A stretch of 64,000 bases of DNA, taken from NCBI RefSeq assembly GCF_023701945.1, contig NZ_JABAEF010000006.1, forward strand, positions 1-64,000. Direction: 5' to 3'. A program made the translations under genes and the position numbers. Positions within the stretch are counted from its first letter, which is position 1. The number at the start of each line of letters is the position of its first letter. This document shows positions 1 through 8,032 of this stretch, one piece after another. The stretch is from Rhizobium sp. CG5. Lineage in GTDB: Bacteria > Pseudomonadota > Alphaproteobacteria > Rhizobiales > Rhizobiaceae. The notes beneath the pieces were generated by a model. It made no database searches, was not told the origin of the DNA, and was given only the letters and a program-made list of their open reading frames with translations.

Positions 1-134
1 CCGGATGTGAGGTTGTATAGGCCCGAGAACCGGGCCGGTAATTGCTATGGGCTCAGACCGTGGATCCGCCGACGAAGGAGAAATTCGATGCCACGCGATT
101 GAACAATTGACAAAAATCCTGATGTGAACGGGAT

Positions 135-524
135 ATGGCAGATCCCCGCATCGCGACATTCGTCTCTTTCGACCTGGGATTGGCGCGGGGCTTTTTGCCG
201 AAGAGCCTAGCGGACATTCATTCGCCCTTTCTGGTGATCGGCGCCGGGACGGATATAGGTGACATGCCGGCAAGGCTCGAATCCGGTTACCTCGCGCAAC
301 ACCTGCCGAAAGCCTCCTCGACCTCTGTTGAGATTCCAGACGCCATGCACTTCAGTTTCATGCAGCTTTGCAAGCCTGATGCGGCGGCGCTGATCGAGGC
401 GGAAACACCGGGCGACGGAATTGTCTGCAAGGAAGGTGGAACGCGGCGCCGCGAAGAGATCCATCGGGAGGTCGCCTTTCTGGTGATCGGCTTCCTGGCC
501 ACAGCCATTCCGGCCAATCCGTAG
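135..524 (+). pseudogene. C-terminal fragment of a dienelactone-hydrolase-like alpha/beta hydrolase
   Basis: The 129-residue open frame resembles only the C-terminal third of secreted dienelactone-hydrolase-family proteins. It keeps the strand leading to the acid residue (PFLVIGAGTD), the loop with a probable catalytic histidine (DAMHFSFMQLC) and the terminal helix. The nucleophile-serine half is missing, and the bases upstream of 135 do not continue the fold in any frame. It is therefore read as a 5'-truncated, inactive remnant. It lies downstream of repC in a short stretch that also holds another protein-like remnant, so this edge of the rep cassette has been rearranged. Family assignment rests on pattern recognition only. 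Confidence 0.5.
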
Positions 525-661
525 AGCCCGAGCGCTTGCGGGCATGGGGCAATCGCGTGGCGAGGACGGGGCAAGATCCATCAGCGCGGTGAATCGGTGC
601 AGGCTCATCGATTCAGATTAGTCGTTGGACGGCGGGATCTCACTCGCCGAGACTCCGGCGC

Positions 662-898
662 ATGCCAAAACCGATCCATAGTCTCCAAATGACGCGTGTC
701 GATGCCAGCCGAAACATGGCACGCTTTTATCAACTGGGCCTGCAGCCGACCCTGTTCGGCGAGGTCTCGCTGGTGCGCGCCTGGGGGCGGATCGGCACGA
801 TCGGCCGCTGCAAGGTGGAAACCTTTGCGGCCACCGAACAGGCCGAGGCGGCCTTTGCGCGACTTGAGCGCATCAAGCGTCGCCGCGGCTACCGCTGA
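662..898 (+). CDS. WGR domain protein
   Basis: A 78-residue protein that is almost entirely one WGR domain. The diagnostic tryptophan-glycine-arginine triplet sits in VRAWGRIGTIG near residue 41, preceded by the usual NMARFYQLGLQPTLFGE segment and followed by an A-F-x-x-L-x-x-I-K-R-R-R-GY tail. WGR domains occur in nucleic-acid-associated proteins such as PARPs and as tiny single-domain proteins on rhizobial replicons, where the function is unknown. It points toward the 3' end of repC and does not share a transcript with the rep genes. The ATG at 662 is the only reasonable start. Confidence 0.8.
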   Translation: MPKPIHSLQMTRVDASRNMARFYQLGLQPTLFGEVSLVRAWGRIGTIGRCKVETFAATEQAEAAFARLERIKRRRGYR

Positions 899-904
899 AA
901 CGAA

Positions 905-1132
905 AGGGCCCAGCGATCGAGGCCGGTTATTGCCGGCCGACAGAATGGTGAGGCCGGAGCCGGTGAAGGTTATGGAGATGCTGATATTGTCCGAGACGCG
1001 CCATTGCGTCTCGGACAGAAACTCTTCGAACGCTACGCCCGTGCCAGCCGAAAACCCGTCCAACGTCACTTCCACTTCTTTGCGGGACGGTGTTGATCCC
1101 AGGTCAATTGTCCAGCTTGCTGTTGCGGCCGG
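905..1132 (-). pseudogene. Protein-like remnant read in frame after the repC stop
   Basis: On the minus strand, directly after the repC TAG, the same reading frame stays open and reads like real protein: it begins PAATASWTIDLGSTPSRKEV and runs through VAFEEFLSETQWRVSDNIS to SITFTGSGLTILSAGN. Composition and hydrophobic alternation look coding, unlike the antisense frame it enters near 905. No start codon with a ribosome site is obvious. It may be the remains of a gene once fused to or following repC, or chance. I do not recognise a family. Confidence 0.25.
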
Positions 1133-2347
1133 CTAGGTTTTGGCCCGCTCCAGGGCCTGCAGCATCGGGTAGATACTGAACGCCCCCTTCTCGGCCTTGT
1201 CGGTGAGATTGCGAAGATAACCGCCGGCCGAGCGAATGGTCTCGGCCCGCTCCAGCATGACGGCGATGGTCACGGCTGCCGCCTGCGGACCCATGGCCTG
1301 TTTGGCTTTCGCCCAGGCATCGGCCGATATGCCGAGCATCGAGCGGACCAGCTCAGCGGTTTTCATCACGTCGACCCAGCTGGAAATGCCGTCCTTGGCA
1401 TAATCCTTCATTTGCGGGCAGAGCTTTTGCAGCTTGGTCAGGCTGATCGCCATCTTGCGTTCCGGGGCAGGACCGGTGTCTTGGGCACTCCCGCCGGTAT
1501 TATGGTCCAAGCCGTTAGATTCAGATGGAAGGTCTGTATTTGAATTCTGAATATGGCGCTCGTAATGGTGATCATTGGCGCTCATTTCTTGTTCAGAGAG
1601 TGAATTGAGGTAGGCTGTTTCCACCGTATCGCGCAGAATTCTGAGGTCGGCGAGAAGCGGGGACATGTCGGCGAGGCGCGCGCGGCGCGGCAGGCGTCCG
1701 GAAAGGGCCGCAAGCCGCAGGGCGAAATCCACCCAGTCGCCCGCACGGCTTTCTTCCATGGCCGTCGCCACCACCTTGGAAATGTCGCGTAAGTGGACGG
1801 TGATCTCGCCGCGCAGCACGCGGATCGCCTTGGCTTCTGCCCTTGCCGCCTCTGCCGCGGCATAGATCTCGTCTGCCTTGAGGGCCAGGGGTGCCAGGTC
1901 GAAGCCGAAGGCCTCCTCCACCTCGCCGGTATCGTCGCGGCGGCAGAAGCGCTTGCCATTGGCGCTATCACGCCGAAAGATCATGCCGGCATCCACCAGG
2001 GCTGCCAGGTGACGGCGGATGGTGGCCGGCGCCATGCCGCGGGCTCGCATGGCAAGCTCGCGATTGGACGGGAAGACGATGAGCGGCTGCTTGCCGTCCA
2101 GTTCCCGCTCGCTGTAAAAGCTCACCAGCGCCTCAAGCAGGCAAATGGTGCGGTCGCCGAGGCCAAAGACCTCGCGGGCCTCGGTCAAGGCCCGCAGCAA
2201 TTGCCACTTGTCGGCGCGCCCGGTCTCGTTGCCGCCAGCGCCGTTGCGCAGCTCTTCCTGTCGGGCGCCGACCTTGGCCTGGCGGGCAAAAAGCCGCGCA
2301 GACATCCGGCCGCCGCCAAATGGCGTCGTTGCAAGTCTGTCCATCAT
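1133..2347 (-). CDS. repC: Replication initiator RepC
   Basis: A 404-residue RepC-type initiator. The start is placed at the ATG at 2347 because AAGGGG lies seven bases upstream and the protein then begins MMDRLATTPFGGGRM, the usual RepC opening; the frame also extends 17 codons further upstream without a better site. The N-terminal half contains a winged-helix region (LAMRARGMAPATIRRHLAAL) typical of RepC DNA binding, and the C-terminal part carries the conserved LCPQMKDYAKDGISSWVDV block. RepC alone initiates replication in repABC replicons. It is third in the repA-repB-repC order and separated from repB by the antisense RNA region. Its expression should be limited by that RNA. Confidence 0.95.
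   Translation of the reverse strand: MMDRLATTPFGGGRMSARLFARQAKVGARQEELRNGAGGNETGRADKWQLLRALTEAREVFGLGDRTICLLEALVSFYSERELDGKQPLIVFPSNRELAMRARGMAPATIRRHLAALVDAGMIFRRDSANGKRFCRRDDTGEVEEAFGFDLAPLALKADEIYAAAEAARAEAKAIRVLRGEITVHLRDISKVVATAMEESRAGDWVDFALRLAALSGRLPRRARLADMSPLLADLRILRDTVETAYLNSLSEQEMSANDHHYERHIQNSNTDLPSESNGLDHNTGGSAQDTGPAPERKMAISLTKLQKLCPQMKDYAKDGISSWVDVMKTAELVRSMLGISADAWAKAKQAMGPQAAAVTIAVMLERAETIRSAGGYLRNLTDKAEKGAFSIYPMLQALERAKT
1500..1625. other. Probable replication origin region inside repC
   Basis: This stretch of repC is strikingly A+T-rich relative to the rest of the gene and encodes a low-complexity, N/S/H/E-rich linker between the two halves of the protein. In studied repABC plasmids the replication origin lies in an A+T-rich central region inside repC. 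The assignment is by position and composition only; no iterons were seen apart from a repeated GGCGCTC. Confidence 0.45.
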
Positions 2348-2442
2348 GTCAGGTCCCCTTATCAAAGAGGCAAGAAGGACCCGTCGACGGCAGACCATTG
2401 GACAAAATAACGCGTTTCGGACCAGCTATTCGCCGCCGACTC

Positions 2443-2471
2443 TTGACTTTGTCCTGTGGAAGTGATTCTCT
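2443..2471 (+). promoter_or_regulatory. Candidate ctRNA promoter
   Basis: TTGACT at 2443-2448 is a good -35 hexamer. Seventeen bases later lies TTCTCT (2466-2471), a weak -10. Orientation, opposite to repC, and position a short distance before a terminator hairpin match the promoter of the counter-transcribed RNA of repABC replicons. Confidence 0.5.
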
Positions 2472-2477
2472 CAAATT

Positions 2478-2528
2478 GCTACATAAGAAGAGGGCTTCCG
2501 AAATGGTGACGTTTTGGGGGCCTTTTTT
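2478..2528 (+). ncRNA. Antisense counter-transcribed RNA (ctRNA) of the repABC cassette
   Basis: The repB-repC spacer encodes, on the strand opposite to the rep genes, a short RNA ending in a rho-independent terminator. AGGGCTTCCGAAA at 2491-2503 pairs with TTTTGGGGGCCT at 2512-2523 through GU pairs and one bulged G, followed by a run of six T. The predicted length of about 50 nt agrees with known ctRNAs, which pair with the repC leader and cause premature termination, and so set copy number and incompatibility. The 5' end is estimated from the promoter. Confidence 0.7.
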
Positions 2529-2605
2529 CTTGTCTCTGAGCTTCCTTTCCTAAAATCTCTTTATCCGTATGTCGGAGCGCTCACGCGACCCGCAATTACC
2601 CGTGT

Positions 2606-3721
2606 TTAATCGGATGCGGCCACAAAGGCCGCGTAATCCGCTGCCAGCCGCTCGCCGTAGCGATCGACGAAGCCTGGATCGACATCGCCAAGGAATTCGA
2701 TCTTGACGCCCCGTCCCTGCTGGCTGATCCGTGCAAACACCTTGCCGTCCGGACCCTTCAATTGCTCGGCCTCGGCCTTTTCCGGCTTTGCCCGGCGTGA
2801 CAGCCGGTCGAACAGCATCTGGAAGCGCTCGTCGCTGGAGGCCGACTTGAACCGTTCGGCCTGCACCTCATCGGCGGCCTTCTCGACGCCGGCTCCCGTC
2901 GACAACAACTGTCCAAGCGCGATCCAGCGATCCCGCCCGGCCTTCGGTGCAGGACCGATGGCCCGCACAAAGCGGATCGGCACGCTGTCGGCCACCTGGA
3001 TCAGCCGCGACAGCTCGCTTTTCTGCACGGCGAGCGCCTCGCCGGTCAGCTTGCGATCAAAACCACGCTCGGTCAGCGCCTTGGCAAACAGCGCCCGCTC
3101 GATGAAGGTCAGGTTGCGCCGCTCGGCATTTTCCTTGCCCTGGGCCAGAACCAGTTCGTCATCCGACAGCGTCCGCACGATCGCCTTGACGGCAATGCCG
3201 ACGCGCCGGGCCGCCTTCAGCCGCCGGTGGCCATAGGCCACCTGGTAGCGCCCGACGATATCCGGGTGACGCCGCACGAGGATCGGCACCTGCTGGCCGC
3301 TATCCCGGATGCTGTCGACCAGCGCCAGGAAATCCGGGTCGTCACGCTCCTCTTCGCTCAGCCGATCCGAGACGAAAGAGGAATCGATCTTGTCGGTATC
3401 CAGCGCGATAATCCGCTCGCCGTCTTCCAGCGCCTGGCGTAGCGCCTTGGCCTCCTCGGCCTCGCGGGTAATCGAGGTGAGCGACAGGCCCATGGCCTTC
3501 ACGGCGCCGGAGGCGACGCGCGGACCGGGCGTTCGCGACGCAAAGCCGGACGGTGTAGAGGGTCCGCTCGCATCGCCGATTGCCGTTTCCGGCCCGGCAT
3601 GGTCGGTCGAGGCCGGCGGATCCGCCTTGATCTCCGGCGTCGGGGCTGCCGGGGCCGGGCCGCTCGGGATCGGGTCGGAGAAAAGCGCCTTGAGTTCGGA
3701 TTTGCGGTTCTTTCCTGCCAT
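2606..3721 (-). CDS. repB: Centromere-binding partition protein RepB (ParB family)
   Basis: A 371-residue RepB. It opens with the typical MAGKNRKSELKALF, followed by a proline-rich linker to about residue 70. The ParB nuclease-like domain spans about 105-200 with the signature GRYQVAYGHRRLKAA (residues 158-172), and a helix-turn-helix lies near 225-245. RepB binds parS palindromes and works with the RepA ATPase in segregation. It starts three bases after the repA stop, so translation is probably coupled. The likely parS target is at 5261-5276. Confidence 0.95.
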   Translation of the reverse strand: MAGKNRKSELKALFSDPIPSGPAPAAPTPEIKADPPASTDHAGPETAIGDASGPSTPSGFASRTPGPRVASGAVKAMGLSLTSITREAEEAKALRQALEDGERIIALDTDKIDSSFVSDRLSEEERDDPDFLALVDSIRDSGQQVPILVRRHPDIVGRYQVAYGHRRLKAARRVGIAVKAIVRTLSDDELVLAQGKENAERRNLTFIERALFAKALTERGFDRKLTGEALAVQKSELSRLIQVADSVPIRFVRAIGPAPKAGRDRWIALGQLLSTGAGVEKAADEVQAERFKSASSDERFQMLFDRLSRRAKPEKAEAEQLKGPDGKVFARISQQGRGVKIEFLGDVDPGFVDRYGERLAADYAAFVAASD

Positions 3722-3724
3722 GAA

Positions 3725-4969
3725 CTACCGCCCCCAGGCCGTGTGGATCAGTTGCTCGATTTCGGCATTGACCGCGTCGAGCGATTCCATGGCGCGGTCA
3801 TAGGTGCCGCGGCTGAAATTCTCCCGTCCGACCTCGTAAAGCGTCTGCTTCGTCAATCCGGCGTCGGAGACGGCCGTCGATTTCAGCATGGGCGCCGTCA
3901 GCACGCGCGACCCGAACAGCGAGCGCAGGAAGCCGACGATCTGGGTCTGCGGGCCGTCATGCGGCTCGAAACGGGTGACCAGATAGCGCAGGAAGTCGAA
4001 ATTCAGCGTGCCGCCGGCCTCACGAACCACGCCAAGCAGATCCGAGGTCATGAACAGGAACTGGCTCATCGACGCCACGTCGAGCATCTGTGGGTGGACG
4101 GTGACGATCACCGACGTGGAGGCGCACAGCGCCGATAGCGTCAGGTAACCCAGCTGCGGCGGGCAATCGAGCACCACCACATCGTAATTGTCGGCAACGC
4201 TTTGCAAGGCCGACTGGACGCGCGTGAAAAACAGCCCGTCCGCCTGGCCGCCGCGCCGCTCGGCCAGGGCCCGTGGCGTGGTATGTTCGAATTCCTGCAG
4301 CTCGAGATTGCCCGGCAGCAGGTCGAGATTGTGGAAATAGGTCTTGCGGATGATCTCTTTCAGCGGACGCACATCGCCGTCATAGCGAATGGCGCCGTAC
4401 AGGGTATCATTGCCGACGAGATCGAGCTCAGGCTGATAGCCGAACAGAGCGGAGAGCGAAGCCTGCGGGTCGAGATCGACCGCCAGAACCCGGTGACCGG
4501 TCATGGCAAGATACTGCGCCAGATGCACGGCCGACGTCGTCTTGCCCGAGCCACCCTTGAAATTTGTGACCGAAATGACCTGCAGATGCTCGCCACGTTC
4601 GGGATCGCGCCATTTCACGTAAGCTCGTGCCTTGGCGCCATTGCCCTTGGCGAGCGCCTGCTCGGCCAGGAAATGCCGCAGCGCATCGATATCGGCCAGC
4701 GTATAATAGCGCCGCCCGCCCGTCCCGACCACGGGTTGCGGTCCGTCGCCGGCCAACGACAGCTGTCGGAGATAGCCGTCCGATACGCCGATCAACCGCG
4801 CCGCCTCACCAGAGGTGAAGCTGCGCAACGTCTTTCTCGATGCCGGCGGGAACAGCCGTTCCCGCATGGCCTTCAATTGCGCCGACAGCGCCTGAGCATC
4901 TTCCGCAATCGTTTCATCGGCCGAGCGCAAGGGAGCCACCTCTGTTACCGTGCTGGACGGAATTGCCAT
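3725..4969 (-). CDS. repA: Partition ATPase and autorepressor RepA (ParA family)
   Basis: A 414-residue RepA. The ATG at 4969 is preferred because GGAG lies six bases upstream; a TTG four codons earlier is also in frame but lacks a site. An N-terminal helix-turn-helix (SGEAARLIGVSDGYLRQL, about residues 53-70) fits DNA binding and autoregulation. The ParA ATPase follows, with a deviant Walker A KGGSGKTT at 138-145, a DLDPQAS switch motif and LDCPPQLG. RepA drives partition with RepB and represses the operon. First gene of repABC, with candidate operators just upstream. Confidence 0.95.
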   Translation of the reverse strand: MAIPSSTVTEVAPLRSADETIAEDAQALSAQLKAMRERLFPPASRKTLRSFTSGEAARLIGVSDGYLRQLSLAGDGPQPVVGTGGRRYYTLADIDALRHFLAEQALAKGNGAKARAYVKWRDPERGEHLQVISVTNFKGGSGKTTSAVHLAQYLAMTGHRVLAVDLDPQASLSALFGYQPELDLVGNDTLYGAIRYDGDVRPLKEIIRKTYFHNLDLLPGNLELQEFEHTTPRALAERRGGQADGLFFTRVQSALQSVADNYDVVVLDCPPQLGYLTLSALCASTSVIVTVHPQMLDVASMSQFLFMTSDLLGVVREAGGTLNFDFLRYLVTRFEPHDGPQTQIVGFLRSLFGSRVLTAPMLKSTAVSDAGLTKQTLYEVGRENFSRGTYDRAMESLDAVNAEIEQLIHTAWGR

Positions 4970-5066
4970 CCTATTCTCCAAAAACCTGATGCCCGCTGTC
5001 GTGCGCCCCAGCCTTCATGGCCGAAATCGAAAAACGCGGCTAGCATCCATCAATCTGCTCGATTCG

Positions 5067-5154
5067 TCTTCGCGAAGATATACGCGATCGGGAGACGTTA
5101 ACAGCAGACTTCTCTATTTACGGCGCAGACATACAAATCTACCTTGCGCCGTAA
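5067..5154 (-). promoter_or_regulatory. repA upstream control region with two palindromes
   Basis: Two symmetric elements lie upstream of repA. One is a perfect 12-base palindrome TCTTCGCGAAGA at 5067-5078. The other is a perfect ten-base inverted repeat, TTACGGCGCA at 5118-5127 and TGCGCCGTAA at 5145-5154, separated by 17 bases. A -10-like TATATC overlaps the edge of the first palindrome on the minus strand. Further upstream, -35-like TTGACG and TTGACA hexamers occur on the minus strand at 5179-5184 and 5194-5199. RepA/RepB autorepression is known for this family; binding to these exact sites is inferred. Confidence 0.5.
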
Positions 5155-5260
5155 CAGGGTGTTTGAAAGCCTGAGTCGCGTCAAGTCCTTTTTTGTCAAC
5201 GATTTCTGAGCGTTTCGCGTCTTTGCGGGTGTCCGGCGTAAGATCAGGCGCGCCGTTAGG

Positions 5261-5276
5261 GTTGACGGCTGTCAAC
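5261..5276. other. parS: parS centromere-like site
   Basis: GTTGACGGCTGTCAAC fits the published repABC partition-site consensus GTTNNNNGCNNNNAAC exactly, and its outer six bases on each side are perfectly symmetric. It lies about 290 bases upstream of the repA start, between repA and the BrnA-like gene. Only this copy was noticed near the cassette. RepB is the expected binding partner. Confidence 0.75.
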
Positions 5277-5446
5277 ATAATCACGCGCAAACGGATTTTA
5301 GGCCGTTGCCGGCGCATCGCGATGACGCTCTGAGCGGTGATGAGATGGAGCATGCCCTTGACGGGGCGCTGCAGATTCGCCATCGAATTGGGCGAGCTCG
5401 ACCGGCGATTGTCTTGCCGAGTCGGACGCCAAGAGGATCATTCGAG

Positions 5447-5683
5447 ATGGCCCATACGCCCCGCCGGCCGGTTAACCCCAAAGATGCCGCTGAAGCGCTG
5501 TTTAAGCCGGTCAAACGGCCACCCGCTCCTGCGGTCGAGAGAGCCGCTCCGCCGAACACGCGAGAACTCGTCTCCCTCAAGATCGACAGCGCCATATTGG
5601 AGCATTTTCAGAAGGATGGTCCAGGCTGGCAGGACCGGATCAACGAGACCCTGGCAAGCGCGATCCGCGACAACAAGGCCTGA
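5447..5683 (+). CDS. BrnA-like ribbon-helix-helix antitoxin, no BrnT partner seen
   Basis: A 78-residue protein starting at the ATG at 5447, with AGAGGA nine bases upstream. The C-terminal half, LVSLKIDSAILEHFQKDGPG followed by WQDRINETLASAI, is the BrnA/COG3514 ribbon-helix-helix: a DNA-binding strand and two helices with the conserved GPGWQ turn. BrnA normally follows the toxin gene brnT and both neutralises BrnT and represses the operon. No BrnT-like frame exists between repA and this gene or downstream, so it is an orphan regulator or a leftover antitoxin. It is divergent from repA with parS between them. Confidence 0.7.
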   Translation: MAHTPRRPVNPKDAAEALFKPVKRPPAPAVERAAPPNTRELVSLKIDSAILEHFQKDGPGWQDRINETLASAIRDNKA

Positions 5684-5686
5684 GCA

Positions 5687-7519
5687 TCAGGTTCCCGCAC
5701 TGCGGCGGGGATGGACAAGCGGCTGTGGTTCGTCATCGCGCGGGCTCTGTCCGAACCGTTTCAGAAGCATGACTGCCGCCTCGCGGTCGACTGCCTTTGA
5801 ATAATAATATCCCTGCCCGAGCCGGCAGCCGAGCGCCAGCAATTGGTGGACTTGAGCATTTGTTTCGATACCCTCGGCGACCACCCGGATGCCGAGTTTC
5901 TCGGCAATGCCGAGAAGCCCTTCGACGATGGCGCTGCCGCCGTCGCCCGGGACCAGCCGATCAATGAAGGACTTGTCGATCTTGATGATGTCGACCGGAA
6001 CGGTCAGCAGATGGGTCAGCGAGGCAAAGCCGGTTCCGAAATCGTCCAGCGCCACCCGCAAGCCGTGTTGCCGCAGGGCCTTGATCTCGTCTGCCACTAC
6101 GTGATCGCGCTGGCCAAGATAGACCGATTCCGTCACCTCCAAGATAAGGTGTTTCAGCGGCACACCGGCTTTGCCGAACGTCTCGCTCAGGCGCTCCAGC
6201 AGACTGCCGTTATGGAAATCGGCGGCCGACAGGTTGACGCCCACATGCTGGAGCGGCAGATCCAGATCCAGCCAGCGCCGCATGTCGGTGGCGACGCGCT
6301 GCAGCATCTGAAAGGTCAGTTGCGCTGCCACGTGAGCATCCTTCATGGCTTCCTGGAAATGGGCCGCAGAAACGATGTCACCGGTCTTCGTGATCATCCG
6401 GCACAAGGCCTCGAAGCCGACAACCTCGCCGGTCTCAAGACGCACGATGGGCTGATAATGGGCGTCGATGCGACCCTCGCTCAAGGCCAGGCTGACGTCG
6501 TGGATCGCCCGGAACCGGCGCGTTATGGCTGTTCCAAGACCAGGCACAAATTCAATATATTGGCCACGGTTGCGCTCTTTTGCATGGTACAGCGCATAAT
6601 CGGCATTCTGCCGGACCTGATCGGGCGCCTCGTCGGCCGACGCCACCGCGCCGCCCAGCGTTGCGGCGGGAAAGACCACATGTCCGCCGCAGACGCTTTG
6701 TTCTTTCAGCGCCTGCAGGATGTCGGCGGCGACCGAAGCCAGCTTTGAGGTATCGGTGTTTTTGACGATGATGGCGAATTCGTCACCGCCCAGCCGGAAG
6801 GTCAAGCCGGATCCGCCAACCGACGCGATGCGATGGGCAACAGCCTTGATCAGATCATCGCCGGCGCCATGGCCGAAGGTGTCGTTGACGAGCTTCAGAT
6901 TGTCCATGTCGGCCAGCAGGATGCCCCAGCGGCATCGGACACCCTGCTCCGCGAGGACCAGATTGAAATGGGCGCGGTTCGGCAAACCGGTCAGCACGTC
7001 CGTATAGGCCAGACGCTGGCGCTCGTTGACCCGTTCGTTGCGCTCAAGCGCAATGGCACAGAGATGCACGCAGGCCGCAACCATACGCTCTTCGATTTCG
7101 CTCGGGCCCCGCTTCTCCTTGAAATAGAAGGCAAATGTTCCGGTCACCCGGCCAGAGCTGATGATCGGCGTCGACCAGCAGGCTCGAAAGCCAAGCGGCA
7201 GCGCGAAGCTTTTGTAATCGGCCCAGAGCGGATCGTTCTCGATATCGGTGACAATGACCGGACGACCACGATAGGCGGCAGTGCCGCAGGAGCCTGCGCA
7301 CGGACCGATCCGAATACCATCCAGCGCTGCGCTGTAATGGGCGGGAAGGGACGGAGCTGACAGTGGATGCAGCAGTCCTTGCGCATCCACGGACAACACC
7401 GAGCAGACAATCCCGGCCACGGTCTCTTCCACCGTATTGCAAAGCCGATCGATGGTCGCGTTCAGGGGTTCGCCCCTGGCGATCATTTCAAGGATAGAAT
7501 TCTGCAACGTCAGGAGCAT
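5687..7519 (-). CDS. GAF-GGDEF-EAL cyclic-di-GMP signalling protein
   Basis: A 610-residue cytoplasmic protein without membrane segments. A GAF sensor occupies about residues 10-165, including GPCAGSCGTAAYRGRP and an IENDPLWADY block. A GGDEF domain follows (about 170-330) with an intact RLGGDEF active site at 242-248. An EAL domain (about 345-595) has GFEAL, EVTES, DDFGTG and a KIDKSF block, so both synthesis and hydrolysis of cyclic-di-GMP are possible. The ATG at 7519 is chosen over an in-frame TTG three codons upstream; neither has a strong ribosome site. It converges on the BrnA-like gene with a three-base gap. The GAF ligand is unknown. Confidence 0.9.
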   Translation of the reverse strand: MLLTLQNSILEMIARGEPLNATIDRLCNTVEETVAGIVCSVLSVDAQGLLHPLSAPSLPAHYSAALDGIRIGPCAGSCGTAAYRGRPVIVTDIENDPLWADYKSFALPLGFRACWSTPIISSGRVTGTFAFYFKEKRGPSEIEERMVAACVHLCAIALERNERVNERQRLAYTDVLTGLPNRAHFNLVLAEQGVRCRWGILLADMDNLKLVNDTFGHGAGDDLIKAVAHRIASVGGSGLTFRLGGDEFAIIVKNTDTSKLASVAADILQALKEQSVCGGHVVFPAATLGGAVASADEAPDQVRQNADYALYHAKERNRGQYIEFVPGLGTAITRRFRAIHDVSLALSEGRIDAHYQPIVRLETGEVVGFEALCRMITKTGDIVSAAHFQEAMKDAHVAAQLTFQMLQRVATDMRRWLDLDLPLQHVGVNLSAADFHNGSLLERLSETFGKAGVPLKHLILEVTESVYLGQRDHVVADEIKALRQHGLRVALDDFGTGFASLTHLLTVPVDIIKIDKSFIDRLVPGDGGSAIVEGLLGIAEKLGIRVVAEGIETNAQVHQLLALGCRLGQGYYYSKAVDREAAVMLLKRFGQSPRDDEPQPLVHPRRSAGT

Positions 7520-7528
7520 AGCGATCAA

Positions 7529-8032
7529 TTCATTGGTGATGACGCAGATTAGCGTTAGTGGATTTAATTAGTTGTTACGCAGTCACTAAATTTATAACGG
7601 CCGCACGTCTCGGAAACGTCCGCCCATTCCTATTGTTCCCGCGTGAGCCGTGGGGGCGGACGTGAGGTCTGGACAGCGTGCAACCTGTCTGGACTGTTCT
7701 TCAACGGTGAGCATCCTGCCTCGAGAAGGCCCTGACGGACCGTAATGGCTCTGGACATGGGCGGTAATCGCCTGAAGCTCTTGACGGACGGTCAGACTTC
7801 AGCGAAAACGACCGTGTTCTGCGGTTGTCGACACGATGACCCGCGAGCAACCACAGGTGCCGGGCCCCTCTGGCGAGAGTTTACGGCGCTCTCGTGATGT
7901 CGGTACCGCCAGCAAATGAGCCGGCGGATTCAAGAATATGATCATTCTGACCATGCCTCACGCGCATGCCCTTCAGGGTCGGCGCGATTCGATGATTTCA
8001 ACATGCCCCGCAAGACGTCCGGAGGTGCGCTC
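7529..8032. other. Long non-coding interval upstream of the DUF475 gene
   Basis: About 500 bases without a convincing gene. It holds a ten-base inverted repeat (ACGTCCGCCC at 7616-7625, GGGCGGACGT at 7654-7663), three copies of TCTGGAC (7668, 7688, 7750) and a small hairpin CGAGAG/CTCTCG near 7875-7895. I looked for the yybP-ykoY manganese-riboswitch core because that element often precedes TerC-like genes, but did not find it. The stretch could be a structured leader or decayed sequence. Confidence 0.4.

Noticed and set aside
287..608. Minus-strand frames opposite the hydrolase remnant
   Set aside because: Low-complexity R/P/S-rich sequence; the plus-strand remnant has the recognisable fold pattern.
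7529..8032. Possible yybP-ykoY manganese riboswitch before the DUF475 gene
   Set aside because: The conserved purine-rich core of that riboswitch was not found in the region.
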